Origin: Hyphomicrobiales bacterium | GTDB lineage: Bacteria; Pseudomonadota; Alphaproteobacteria; Rhizobiales; Xanthobacteraceae | Reading direction: 5' to 3' | DNA: 40,810 nucleotides | Assembly: GCA_003135415.1 (NCBI GenBank) | Contig: PLBP01000035.1 | Span: 154,392-195,201 of the forward strand | Shown: one piece after another, positions 32,299-40,503 of the stretch | How positions within the stretch are numbered: position 1 is the stretch's first letter | Layout: each line of letters begins with the position of its first letter | Position numbers and translations under genes: made by a program | Notes under the pieces: model-generated | Seen by the model: only the letters and a program-made list of their open reading frames with translations | Database searches by the model: none | Told to the model about the DNA's origin: nothing

Positions 32299-34104
32299 TC
32301 AATGTTCCGCGTTCGAGGCGAGCAGCGCCGAGATTTCGACGGGCGTTTCGAATTCCTCGGGGATGGCGCAAAGCCGCCAATGCACGGCGGTGGCGCCGAC
32401 CTCGGGCCAAGACGTGAAAACGGCGAACGGAATCGAAAGCTCAAGTCCGGCGAGGAAAGGCAAAAACCAGGGAATGGCGGCGGGCGCCGTAAACGCAAGA
32501 AAGCCGAGCATAACAAGCCCGAACAAGGTCGCGGGCCAAAGGTCGCGGGCGGCGTCCGTCCACGGCACGCGATAGCCGTCGCGCTGCTGCGCATCCCATC
32601 CGGCGTTGCGGCCGAACAGCAGGCCCGCAATGAACAGGGTCTGGTTGAACATCGATATCGGCACGAGCATAAACGTGAAAATCGTTTCGACGAGGCCGCC
32701 AGCGAGGATTCTCCCCATGCCACCATAGCGCTTTGGCGCGCGGAGCAACGCATCGGCGATACCGAAACATTTCGGCGAGAGATACATCGCGACGAAGGCG
32801 AAATAGAAGGCGAGCGCCGATACCGCCGGAAAGGCGGCGCCGGACGGGAAGAATGCCGCGGCAATTGCCGCGCAAATCAGAAAGAGGACGATGGCGGGCG
32901 AGACGAGAAACATCTGGATCGCCATTGCGATCTGCATGCGGCTTGTCGGAAACAGCGCGGGGAGTCCAACAAGCTTCAAGTATTGAAGATTGCCCTGACA
33001 CCAGCGCAGGTCGCGCCGGGCGAAATCCGGTAACGCCGGCGGATTTTCCTCGTAGCTGCCGCCCTCTTCCGTCAGCACGCGGACCTCGAAACCCGCGCGG
33101 CGCATCAGTACCGCCTCGATTTGGTCGTGCGACATGATCGGGCCGCCGAAGGGCGGGCGGCCCGGAAGCTCGGGCAGCCGGCAATAGTCGGTGAATGGCG
33201 CGATCCGCACCGCCGCGTTGTGTCCCCAAAACGGCCCACAATCGGCGTGCCACCAGGCGCTGCCCGCCGTGAACGAGCGCATGCCGTGCCGCATGCCGAA
33301 TTGAAAGGTGCGCGCGAAAAAGCTCGGGCTCGGCATGCCGACGACGAGGCTCTGCAAGATTCCGAGCAGCGGATTCGCCTGCATGATGCGCACGAGCCGC
33401 ACGATCGCCGCACCCGTCATCAGGCTATCGGCGTCGAGCGGCACCATGATCTCGTAATTCTTGCCCCACCGCTCGCAGAAATCGCGCAAGTTGCCGGCCT
33501 TGAAGCCGGCATTGTCCTCGCGCCGGCGATAGACAAGCCGGTCGGGATCGGGAAATTCCGTCCGCCATGCCTCGAAGGCCGCGCGCTCGGCGGCGATGAC
33601 ATCGGCGCGCGAAGAATCGCTCAGCACGAAATAATCGAATTGATCGCCATAGCCGGTTGCGTCGAGGCTGGTCTTGACAGTGCGCAGACGCCGGAAAGCG
33701 CGTTTTGGATCTTCGTTGCGAACCGTCACGAGAATCGCGACCCGCGTGAAGACCGGATCGTTGTCCCCCGCTTTGACCGCGGGAGGCAGAATGATTTCAT
33801 TCGGGTCGCGCGCGAATTGCAGGATCGCAAAGCCGATTGCAGAATTCCAGAACCCGATCACGAACCAGGGCGCGGTGATAAGGAAGGCCGCGAGCATCAG
33901 CCAATCGAGCACATCGAAGCCGTCCGCGCTAAGAATCGTGCCGAGCCAGATGCCCATCGCAATCAGTGTGAGGAGGCAAAGCGCGCTGAAAATCCGCCGC
34001 CGTTGAACGAGCGCCGCGAGCCCTTGCGTCGCGGTCGGAGTCAGTTCGCCGCTCTGCGCGGCGAGCACCTCAGGCGCATTCGCGATCGTCGGTTCGATAG
34101 ACAA
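32299..34104 (-). CDS. opgH: glucans biosynthesis glucosyltransferase OpgH (MdoH)
   Basis: Inner-membrane GT2 enzyme that polymerises the beta-1,2-glucan backbone of osmoregulated periplasmic glucans. 601 residues, close to the short alphaproteobacterial forms and much shorter than the enterobacterial protein. Two N-terminal helices (about 38-95), a cytoplasmic GT2 domain with DADS, GHNAAVRI and the processivity motif DLRWCQGNLQY, then about five more helices from residue 390. The partner opgG is not adjacent. FkbM lies immediately downstream in the operon. Divergent from the MDR dehydrogenase gene. Confidence 0.93.
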   Translation of the reverse strand: MSIEPTIANAPEVLAAQSGELTPTATQGLAALVQRRRIFSALCLLTLIAMGIWLGTILSADGFDVLDWLMLAAFLITAPWFVIGFWNSAIGFAILQFARDPNEIILPPAVKAGDNDPVFTRVAILVTVRNEDPKRAFRRLRTVKTSLDATGYGDQFDYFVLSDSSRADVIAAERAAFEAWRTEFPDPDRLVYRRREDNAGFKAGNLRDFCERWGKNYEIMVPLDADSLMTGAAIVRLVRIMQANPLLGILQSLVVGMPSPSFFARTFQFGMRHGMRSFTAGSAWWHADCGPFWGHNAAVRIAPFTDYCRLPELPGRPPFGGPIMSHDQIEAVLMRRAGFEVRVLTEEGGSYEENPPALPDFARRDLRWCQGNLQYLKLVGLPALFPTSRMQIAMAIQMFLVSPAIVLFLICAAIAAAFFPSGAAFPAVSALAFYFAFVAMYLSPKCFGIADALLRAPKRYGGMGRILAGGLVETIFTFMLVPISMFNQTLFIAGLLFGRNAGWDAQQRDGYRVPWTDAARDLWPATLFGLVMLGFLAFTAPAAIPWFLPFLAGLELSIPFAVFTSWPEVGATAVHWRLCAIPEEFETPVEISALLASNAEH

Positions 34105-34295
34105 GAAATAGGCCCTTCCAGCACCACCGGCATTCCGCGGCCATACAGCCCACGGACAAAGTTGCGCCGTCTAAAGCAGATTTTCCCCGTTCCGCCCATA
34201 GGCCAAGCGGTCTTATGATGCAGAATAAGCCCGACCGTGACCCAATTGCGGTGCGGCTTGGCGTAAGCCGTCCCGTCATGCCAAGAGGTCGTCCC

Positions 34296-35291
34296 GTGAA
34301 GACATCCGACCATCGGCTCGCTACCGTGGAAGCCCGCGCCCTTTGGTATGTCGCACCGGGGACAGCCGAGCTTCGCACGGTTACCCATCCCCTGCCCGGT
34401 CCCGGCGAGGTGCAGGTGCGCACCCTTTACTCGGGATTGAGCCGGGGAACCGAGCGGCTCGTGTTTGAGGGGCGCGTGCCGAAAAGCGAATGGGAACGCA
34501 TGCGCGCGCCGGCGCAGATGGGCGATTTTCCCTTTCCGGTCAAATATGGCTACGCGGCGGTCGGCGAGATCGAGGCCGGCCCTGAGCCACTCCTCAAGCA
34601 ACACGTATTCGCGCTGTATCCGCACCAGGACCGTTTTGTGGTGCCCGCCGACGAGGTGGTCGCGATTCCCAAAGGCGTGCCCGCACGGCGGGCAGTCCTC
34701 ATGGCTAATCTGGAAACCGCCTTGAACATTTTGTGGGACGGCAACGCCGCTCCCGGCGACCGCATCGTGGTGATCGGCAGCGGCATCGTCGGCCTCTTGG
34801 TGGCGGCGCTGGCGGCGCGCATGCCGGGCGCGGAAGTAACTGCCGTCGATGTCGACCCCACACGGGGCCCGATCGCAACACGGCTTGGCGTCGCCTTCGC
34901 CGATCCGGGCTCCGCTCCGCACGGCGCCGATCTCATCATCCACACCAGCGCCACCGAGGCGGGCCTTTCGCTCGCCTTTGAGTGCGCCGGCGACGAGGCG
35001 ACGATTGTCGAAGCGAGCTGGTACGGCGAGGATGCCTGCCATGTATCGCTTGGCGGGGCGTTTCATTCCCGCCGCCTAAAACTCGTTTCGAGCCAGGTCG
35101 GCGACATCGCCTGTGCACGGCGACCGCGTTGGACGCGGCGGCGGCGGCTGGAGACTGCCGCGCGTCTTCTTGTCGACGATCGACTCGACGCGCTGCTCGG
35201 CGAGGAAATTCCGTTCGCCGAATTGCCGCAGCATCTTCCGCGACTGTTCGCGCGGGGCGCTGCCGGTATCGGCGCGCTCGTGCGCTATTGA
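34296..35291 (+). CDS. zinc-less MDR-family dehydrogenase, first gene of the PTPS-like cluster
   Basis: 331 residues if started at GTG 34296, which has AGAGG 8 bases upstream; ATG 34278 or 34215 are also in frame. Medium-chain dehydrogenase fold: N-terminal catalytic domain with LYSGLSRGTERLVFEG, FPFPVKYGYAAVGEIEAGP, and a Rossmann domain with VIGSGIVGLLVA (NAD(P) binding). The Cys and His that bind catalytic zinc in classical alcohol dehydrogenases are missing, similar to the BchC-like branch with SGxSxGTE. Substrate unknown. It is followed after 28 bases by the PTPS-like gene; three more genes overlap after that, so it is likely part of one pathway. Confidence 0.85.
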   Translation: MKTSDHRLATVEARALWYVAPGTAELRTVTHPLPGPGEVQVRTLYSGLSRGTERLVFEGRVPKSEWERMRAPAQMGDFPFPVKYGYAAVGEIEAGPEPLLKQHVFALYPHQDRFVVPADEVVAIPKGVPARRAVLMANLETALNILWDGNAAPGDRIVVIGSGIVGLLVAALAARMPGAEVTAVDVDPTRGPIATRLGVAFADPGSAPHGADLIIHTSATEAGLSLAFECAGDEATIVEASWYGEDACHVSLGGAFHSRRLKLVSSQVGDIACARRPRWTRRRRLETAARLLVDDRLDALLGEEIPFAELPQHLPRLFARGAAGIGALVRY

Positions 35292-35319
35292 AATAACTCA
35301 AGCATCGAGGTCATTTGCC

Positions 35320-35727
35320 ATGTACGCAGTCGAGGTCCGCGACCACATCATGATCGCCCACAGCTTGAAGGGCGAATTCTTTGGCCCGGCGCAAAAAATG
35401 CACGGCGCGACTTTCGTCGTCGATGTCGCGTTCTTCTGCGAGAGGCTCGGCGCGCACGACGTCGTCGTCGACATCGGCGCCGCCCACGACGCGCTGAAGG
35501 CCACGCTCGGCCCGCTCAATTACCGCAATCTCGATGAGGCGCCGGAATTCGCGGGCAAGAGGAGCACGACCGAAGCGCTCTGCCGCCACATCTTCGACCG
35601 GCTGCATGACACCGTGCGCAAGGGTGGCCTCGGGGCCGATTCCGAAACGGTCACACGCATTCGCGTCACACTCCACGAATCCCACGTGGCGCGCGCCTGG
35701 TACGAGGGACCGGTCGCTCGTGCGTGA
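35320..35727 (+). CDS. PTPS/QueD-fold protein with replaced catalytic residues
   Basis: 135 residues from ATG 35320, with GAGG about 10 bases upstream. T-fold protein of the 6-pyruvoyltetrahydropterin synthase/QueD family. Compared with E. coli QueD: zinc His16 and His31 correspond to His14 and His28, but His33 is Ala30; the catalytic Cys27 is Ala24, Asp70 is Asn67, and His71 is Tyr68. The substrate-anchoring Glu110 is retained as Glu120 in LHESH. It should therefore not do normal QueD or PTPS chemistry, though pterin or purine binding is likely. GTG of the glycosyltransferase gene overlaps its end by 8 bases. Confidence 0.88.
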   Translation: MYAVEVRDHIMIAHSLKGEFFGPAQKMHGATFVVDVAFFCERLGAHDVVVDIGAAHDALKATLGPLNYRNLDEAPEFAGKRSTTEALCRHIFDRLHDTVRKGGLGADSETVTRIRVTLHESHVARAWYEGPVARA

Positions 35728-36766
35728 AGCCGTCTTTGCGATTCCGGGCGATCTAGCGACTCCCACCGGCGGTTATCGATACGATCGCCGCGTCATCGAA
35801 GAACTGGGAAAGCTCGGCTGGAACGTGCGCGTGCTCGCTCTGCCGGGAGATTTTCCGTCGCCCTCGGGGGCGAGCCTGCGGAAAACCGAGGAATTGCTCG
35901 CCGCCACTTCCGAAGAGGCCCCGGTTTTTTTTGACGGCCTTGCCTTCGGTGCGATTCCTTCGGAAATCCTCATTCGTGTTCCGCGACGCTATGTGGCGCT
36001 GGTGCATCATCCGCTTGCCTTCGAGACCGGATTGCCGCCCGAGCGCGTTTCCTATTTTCGGCAGAGCGAGCGCGCGGCGCTCGTGCATGCGGTTCATATC
36101 GTGGTGACAAGTGCTGCGACACGGGATTTGATCGTGTCGGATTTCGGCGTGACGATCGAGTGCGTGACCGTCGCCGAGCCCGGCACCGAGCCCGCGCCGC
36201 GCGCACGCGGCAGCAAAGGCCCTCCCCGGTTGTTGAGCGTCGGCGCCGTCTCGCCGCGCAAGGGCTTTCGCATCCTCGTCGAAGCGCTTGCCGCAATCGC
36301 CGAACTCGATTGGGATTGCCGCATCGCCGGCAGTCTCGATCGCGACAAGGATGAAACGGCGGCGCTGAGAAAATCTATCGCACAGGCAAAGTTAGAGGAG
36401 CGCGTCGTTCTGCTCGGAACGCTCGACGAAGACCGTCTGCAGGCGGAATATGATTGCGCCACGCTCTTCGTCTTGCCTTCGCATTTCGAGGGCTACGGCA
36501 TGGCCTTCGCCGAGGCGCTGGCGCACGGGCTGCCCGTCGTCGCTTGCAGCGGAAGTGCCACCGGCTCCACCGTGCCCGCGGCCGCCGGTGTCTTCGTTCC
36601 CGCGGGTAATGCGGAGCGGCTCGCCGCCGCTTTGCGCCGCCTGCTCGCGAATACAGCCGAGGTTGGGAAACTCTCGGATGCGGCGTGGGAGCATGCCAAG
36701 AACCTACCGCGCTGGCGCGATACCGCCGCCAAGGTCGCCGCCGTGCTGGAGAAGGCGGCGGCATGA
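35720..36766 (+). CDS. GT4 family glycosyltransferase
   Basis: 348 residues from GTG 35720, inside the PTPS-like gene. GT-B fold: N-domain with IPGDLATPTGGYRYDRRV, like the Gly-rich loop of GT4 enzymes, then SVGAVSPRKGF (donor-binding start of C-domain, about residues 173-183) and the E-x7-E motif EGYGMAFAEAL with GLPVVAC. No signal peptide or membrane segment, so it acts in the cytoplasm on a nucleotide-sugar donor. With the PTPS-like and methyltransferase genes it would glycosylate the cluster's small-molecule product (inference). Confidence 0.9.
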   Translation: MREAVFAIPGDLATPTGGYRYDRRVIEELGKLGWNVRVLALPGDFPSPSGASLRKTEELLAATSEEAPVFFDGLAFGAIPSEILIRVPRRYVALVHHPLAFETGLPPERVSYFRQSERAALVHAVHIVVTSAATRDLIVSDFGVTIECVTVAEPGTEPAPRARGSKGPPRLLSVGAVSPRKGFRILVEALAAIAELDWDCRIAGSLDRDKDETAALRKSIAQAKLEERVVLLGTLDEDRLQAEYDCATLFVLPSHFEGYGMAFAEALAHGLPVVACSGSATGSTVPAAAGVFVPAGNAERLAAALRRLLANTAEVGKLSDAAWEHAKNLPRWRDTAAKVAAVLEKAAA

Positions 36767-37608
36767 GCGGCTTTTCGCCCGGTTGGCTGGCGTTGCGCGA
36801 AACCGCCGATCATCGCTCGCGAAATCAGGCTTTGCTTTTGAAGCTCGCCGCCCGTTTCGCCGAGCGCGAAGATATACTCGTCGTCGATCTCGGTGCCGGC
36901 GCTGGCTCCAATTTGCGTGCAATCGCGGCCGCGTTGCCCGCGCGCCAGCACTGGATTTTGTTCGATCACGATCCGGCGCTGCTTACTGCCGCTTTGGAAA
37001 CCATCGCGCAATGGGCCGATTCTTCCCGCGCCGTGGCGACCGGACTTGAAGCCTCGAGCGGCGGAAAATCGCTATTGATCGAGTTTCGCAAAGCGGATCT
37101 CGCGGCCGAGCCCGCGGTCTGGGGCAATATCTCTCCGGACTTGGTGACGGCGGCCGCCCTGTTCGATCTCGTGTCCGAATCTTGGATCGAGCGCTTTGTC
37201 GCAGCACTCGCGCGCGCGCGCCTTCCGCTCTACACCGCCCTCAATCATGATGGTGTCGCCGAATGGGCGCCGCCGCATCCCGCCGACCGCCAAATGACGA
37301 CCGCGTTCGAGCGGCATTTCAGCCGCGACAAGGGCTTCGGCCCCTCGGCGGGATCGCGCGCCTCGAAACTGATGGCGGGTAAACTTGCTTCAGTGGGCTA
37401 CGCAATCGAGCGAGGCCGCAGCGATTGGCGGCTTGGGCTCACGGATCAGAAGTTGATCACGATGCTGGCAGAAGGCTGGGCGGGCGCCGCCCGCGAAAAC
37501 GGCGAAGTGCCGGCGGCAGCGATCACGGAGTGGTGTACCTCGCGCAAGGCCGCCGGCGTTACTTGCCTCGTCCGCCACGAGGATTTTCTCGCTTCGCCTC
37601 CTCGCTAA
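36763..37608 (+). CDS. class I SAM-dependent methyltransferase
   Basis: 281 residues from ATG 36763, sharing ATGA with the end of the glycosyltransferase gene. Motif I is VVDLGAGAGSNL (about residues 43-54), then an acidic residue in LFDHDPALL, and ITPDLV-like NISPDLVTAAALFDLVS. No further domain is recognisable. Small-molecule O- or N-methylation in the cytoplasm is expected. It is the last gene of the cluster; 3 bases after its stop lies the stop of a convergent gene. Confidence 0.87.
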   Translation: MSGFSPGWLALRETADHRSRNQALLLKLAARFAEREDILVVDLGAGAGSNLRAIAAALPARQHWILFDHDPALLTAALETIAQWADSSRAVATGLEASSGGKSLLIEFRKADLAAEPAVWGNISPDLVTAAALFDLVSESWIERFVAALARARLPLYTALNHDGVAEWAPPHPADRQMTTAFERHFSRDKGFGPSAGSRASKLMAGKLASVGYAIERGRSDWRLGLTDQKLITMLAEGWAGAARENGEVPAAAITEWCTSRKAAGVTCLVRHEDFLASPPR

Positions 37609-37611
37609 TTC

Positions 37612-38394
37612 TCACCGGCTGTTCAAGAATTCGCGGATCGCCGCCAGAAATTCCTGCGGCTGCTCAAGCGGCGGGCAATGTCCGCAACCGGGAAGTTCGA
37701 TCACACGCGCGCCGGGCGCGCGCGAAGCGATCAACTTGTTCAGCCCCGGCGGCGTCGCCTGATCGAGCTCGCCATACACGACCAGTGCTGGAACTTTCAA
37801 TTTTCCGAGCATTGGGGTGAGATCGGCTTCGACCAGGCTCGCGCAAGCGGCGCGGAAAGTCACGGGATCGATCTTCAACAGAACAGCCTTTCGCTCGTTC
37901 ACGGCTTCAGGATGCGCCGCGAGATAACCCGCGTGAAACACCCGGTTCGCCGCGATCTCCGCGATCGTTCCCATGCCGCCTTCCGCGACCTTGGCCGCCA
38001 TGACGCGGAAGGCTTCTTTGCCTTCCTCCGGAAAACCCGGCGCCACGTCGCAAAGAACGAGCTTCGCGAGCCTGTCGCCCTGCGCGAGCGCGAAGGCGAG
38101 CGCAACGGTGCCGCCGAAACCGTTTCCCATCAGGATCGCGTCGCGGCTGATGCCGAAGGCATCGAAAGCCTCGTGCACCCACTCCCCATAAGCATCGATC
38201 GATGCCGCGACGGGCTTTGAGCCGTGAAAACCGGGAAGATTGAGCAAGGTCACGCGAAAGCGCGCCGCGAGATCGGCAAGTACCGGATCGAAGGCATGCC
38301 GGTCGGTCAGCAAGGAGTGAATGACGACCAAATCGCGTCCGGCGCCAATGCGGGCCGCGGTCGTTTTCGGCGTGGTCAGCGGTTCTATATTCAT
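37612..38394 (-). CDS. alpha/beta-hydrolase fold protein lacking the nucleophile serine
   Basis: 260 residues from ATG 38394. Fold and later triad positions are good: DLVVIHSLLTDRHAF (oxyanion region), VVYGELDQATPP (acid) and GCGHCPPLEQP (His). However the nucleophile elbow reads MGNGFGGTVAL, so the G-x-Ser-x-G serine is Gly92 (codon GGT; AGT would be Ser). A normal esterase or PcaD-type lactonase mechanism is therefore not possible; it may be a non-hydrolytic member such as a lyase, or inactive. Convergent to the PTPS-like cluster and divergent from an MFS transporter. Confidence 0.82.
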   Translation of the reverse strand: MNIEPLTTPKTTAARIGAGRDLVVIHSLLTDRHAFDPVLADLAARFRVTLLNLPGFHGSKPVAASIDAYGEWVHEAFDAFGISRDAILMGNGFGGTVALAFALAQGDRLAKLVLCDVAPGFPEEGKEAFRVMAAKVAEGGMGTIAEIAANRVFHAGYLAAHPEAVNERKAVLLKIDPVTFRAACASLVEADLTPMLGKLKVPALVVYGELDQATPPGLNKLIASRAPGARVIELPGCGHCPPLEQPQEFLAAIREFLNSR

Positions 38395-38650
38395 CGACGG
38401 CTTGCCTTGTTTCGGATCAGTAAATTCTTGTTTGCCTATTCTCCGTTCATTCGGCTTCCCCGTCCATGTGGCGAAGAAACAAGTTGCGATGCGGAATAAA
38501 TACTGGCGCTGATTTTTCGCGCTCGCCTTGCCGGACTTCCTCATCGACCTTATGCTGATAAGCAAGGGCGGCAACAGCTACCGTCAGGCGTTAGAGCGGA
38601 ATAAACGCGACCGTGACGGGTTCGAACCAAACATAACCGTTGCCCGATGG

Positions 38651-38658
38651 GGGAGGAA
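38651..38658 (+). promoter_or_regulatory. ribosome-binding site of the MFS gene
   Basis: GGGAGGAA lies 3 bases before ATG 38662, which decides this start over an ATG 15 bases upstream. Confidence 0.6.
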
Positions 38659-38661
38659 TTA

Positions 38662-40044
38662 ATGTCTCGCACCGTGAATGCTGGCGCACGCCTCGATCGG
38701 CTCCCGATTTCGTCTTTTCACAAACGTATCTTCTGGCTCGTCGGCGCCGGCATGTTTTTCGACGGCTACGACCTCTACGTTGGCAGCAATGTGCTGCCTT
38801 CCCTTCTACAATCCGGCTTTTCGACGCCGCCGCTCAATGCCGATTTCATTTCGAAGACGTTTATCGGCATGACCATCGGCGCGCTTGTCACCGGCTTTCT
38901 CGGCGACAAATATGGTCGTCGCTTCACCTACCAGGTGAACCTGCTCATCTTCGGACTCGCTTCGCTGGCGGCGGCCGCCGCACAAGACATGACCCAGCTC
39001 AACTGGGCGCGTTTTGTCATGGGCCTGGGGTTGGGCGCTGAGATCGTGGTCGGCTATTCGACGCTCACGGAATTCGTACCGCCGAAATCGCGCGGGCGCT
39101 GGCTATCGTTCATGGCCTTTCTCGTCGTTTGCGGCCTGCCGGCCACCGCACTGATCGCGTACTTTGTCATTCCCAATTTCGGCTGGCGTCCGATGTTCGT
39201 CATCGCCGGCGTCGGTGCGCTGATTGTCTGGTATCTGCGCAAGAACCTGCCGGAATCGCCACGCTGGCTGGAATCGAAAGGCCGCGCCGCGGAAGCGGAA
39301 GCATTGATGAGCGAAATCGAAAAGGAAGCCGCGACCGCGGGCCCGCTCCCCGTGCCCGCCGCTCCGGTTCCCGTGATGCAGGCCGATCTTTCGTCGCTGT
39401 TCAAGCCACCGCTGTTGCAGCGGCTCCTCGTCGGCTGCTGGGTGCTGATCACGATCAACACACTCATTTTCGGCTTCGTGCAGTGGATCCCGACCTTCTT
39501 CCTGCAGCAAGGGCTCACGATTTCGCGCTCGTTCGATTACTTTCTGGTGCTCGTCATCGCATCCCCACTCGGATGCGCGGTCGGCGCATTTTGCGCCGAT
39601 TTCATCGGACGGCGCTGGAGCATCATCGGAGGATCGATCGCCACACTTGCGCTCGGCGTCGTCTACGCAACCTTCACCGCGGCAACTCCTTCGGCGCTTA
39701 TCCTGACGGTGGGTTTCGCGCTCATTCTCGCGATCTATGTTCAGGTCGCGATTTTGTTCGGGGTTTACACGCCCGAACTGTTCCCGACCGAAGTGCGGCT
39801 ACGCGGCAACGGCATTTGCAACACGCTGGGCCGCGCCTCACAGATCGTCGTTCCTTTCTTCATCCTGTACCTCGCGACCAATTACAAAATGCCGGGCGTG
39901 ATGTCCTTTATAGCCGTTCTCGTCGTCATCCAGATCGCCGCCGTCTATTTCTGGGGCGTCGAGCCGAACCAGAGGTCGCTGGAGGAGTTGGAACAAAAGA
40001 CAGGCGGACCTTCTGGGGGCGCGCCGCGACCGGTCAAGATCTGA
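38662..40044 (+). CDS. MFS transporter, sugar/aromatic acid:H+ symporter type
   Basis: 460 residues with about twelve helices and a central cytoplasmic loop (about 205-245). Motifs: FFDGYDLYVGSNVLP in helix 1, GFLGDKYGRRFTYQ between helices 2 and 3, PESPRWLESKGR in the middle loop, and YTPELFPTEVRLRGNG in the second half; all typical of the metabolite:H+ symporter group that includes aromatic acid and sugar carriers. Substrate is unclear; the PELFPTEVR motif fits either. It is divergent from the alpha/beta-hydrolase and followed by the PCD gene after 43 bases. Confidence 0.9.
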   Translation: MSRTVNAGARLDRLPISSFHKRIFWLVGAGMFFDGYDLYVGSNVLPSLLQSGFSTPPLNADFISKTFIGMTIGALVTGFLGDKYGRRFTYQVNLLIFGLASLAAAAAQDMTQLNWARFVMGLGLGAEIVVGYSTLTEFVPPKSRGRWLSFMAFLVVCGLPATALIAYFVIPNFGWRPMFVIAGVGALIVWYLRKNLPESPRWLESKGRAAEAEALMSEIEKEAATAGPLPVPAAPVPVMQADLSSLFKPPLLQRLLVGCWVLITINTLIFGFVQWIPTFFLQQGLTISRSFDYFLVLVIASPLGCAVGAFCADFIGRRWSIIGGSIATLALGVVYATFTAATPSALILTVGFALILAIYVQVAILFGVYTPELFPTEVRLRGNGICNTLGRASQIVVPFFILYLATNYKMPGVMSFIAVLVVIQIAAVYFWGVEPNQRSLEELEQKTGGPSGGAPRPVKI

Positions 40045-40087
40045 TTAGATCTACGCCGACAGCCGGCTCTATCGAGGAATTTCTTGA

Positions 40088-40435
40088 ATGGCCTCAAACC
40101 TCGCCGACAAGACCTGCATTCCATGCCGCGGCGGAGTTCCGCCGCTCGAGGCTTCCGCGGCGAAGCAACTCCTGTCGCAAGCGCCCTCCTGGACGCTCGT
40201 GGACGATGCCCACCGCATCGAGCGCACCTTTCGCTTCCCCGACTTCAAGGGGGCGATCGCATTCGTCAACAAGATCGGCGAACTCGCCGAAGCCGAAGGC
40301 CATCATCCGGATATTCATTTCGGCTGGGGCTACGTGACCGTCTCGATGCACACACACAAAATAAAAGGGCTGCACGAGAACGATTTCATCATGGCTGCGA
40401 AGATCAATCGTTTGGCCGAGGCGAGCGCCCACTAG
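40088..40435 (+). CDS. phhB: pterin-4a-carbinolamine dehydratase
   Basis: 115 residues. PCD/DCoH dehydrates 4a-hydroxytetrahydropterin, recycling the cofactor of aromatic amino acid hydroxylases; in bacteria without such hydroxylases it may have other pterin-related roles. The signature is complete: EGHHPDIHFGWGYVTVSMHTHKI contains the two active-site His, and LHENDF ends it (first 20 residues given in two parts of the motif: EGHHPDIHFGW and VSMHTHKI). No phenylalanine hydroxylase is in the window. A strong terminator follows directly, so the MFS-phhB pair may end here. Confidence 0.92.
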   Translation: MASNLADKTCIPCRGGVPPLEASAAKQLLSQAPSWTLVDDAHRIERTFRFPDFKGAIAFVNKIGELAEAEGHHPDIHFGWGYVTVSMHTHKIKGLHENDFIMAAKINRLAEASAH

Positions 40436-40445
40436 CGCGGAAACA

Positions 40446-40480
40446 AAAACGGGCGCAGATTCTGCGCCCGTTTTATTTAT
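40446..40480 (+). terminator. intrinsic terminator after phhB
   Basis: AAAACGGGCGCAGA (40446-40459) and its perfect complement TCTGCGCCCGTTTT (40461-40474) are separated by a single T, so the hairpin forms with the central base pairs opened; the T-rich TTTTATTTAT follows. The A-run before and T-run after make it potentially bidirectional, serving the convergent small gene as well. Confidence 0.88.
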
Positions 40481-40503
40481 CGGCAATCAGCGTAGTGCGA
40501 CGA

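Noticed and set aside
31837-33033. 398-residue plus-strand open frame opposite FkbM and OpgH
   Set aside because: Antisense to both; composition is Arg/Glu/Gly-rich shadow sequence.
34041-35066. 341-residue minus-strand open frame opposite the MDR dehydrogenase
   Set aside because: Antisense shadow; the dehydrogenase has the NAD(P)-binding motif and family pattern.
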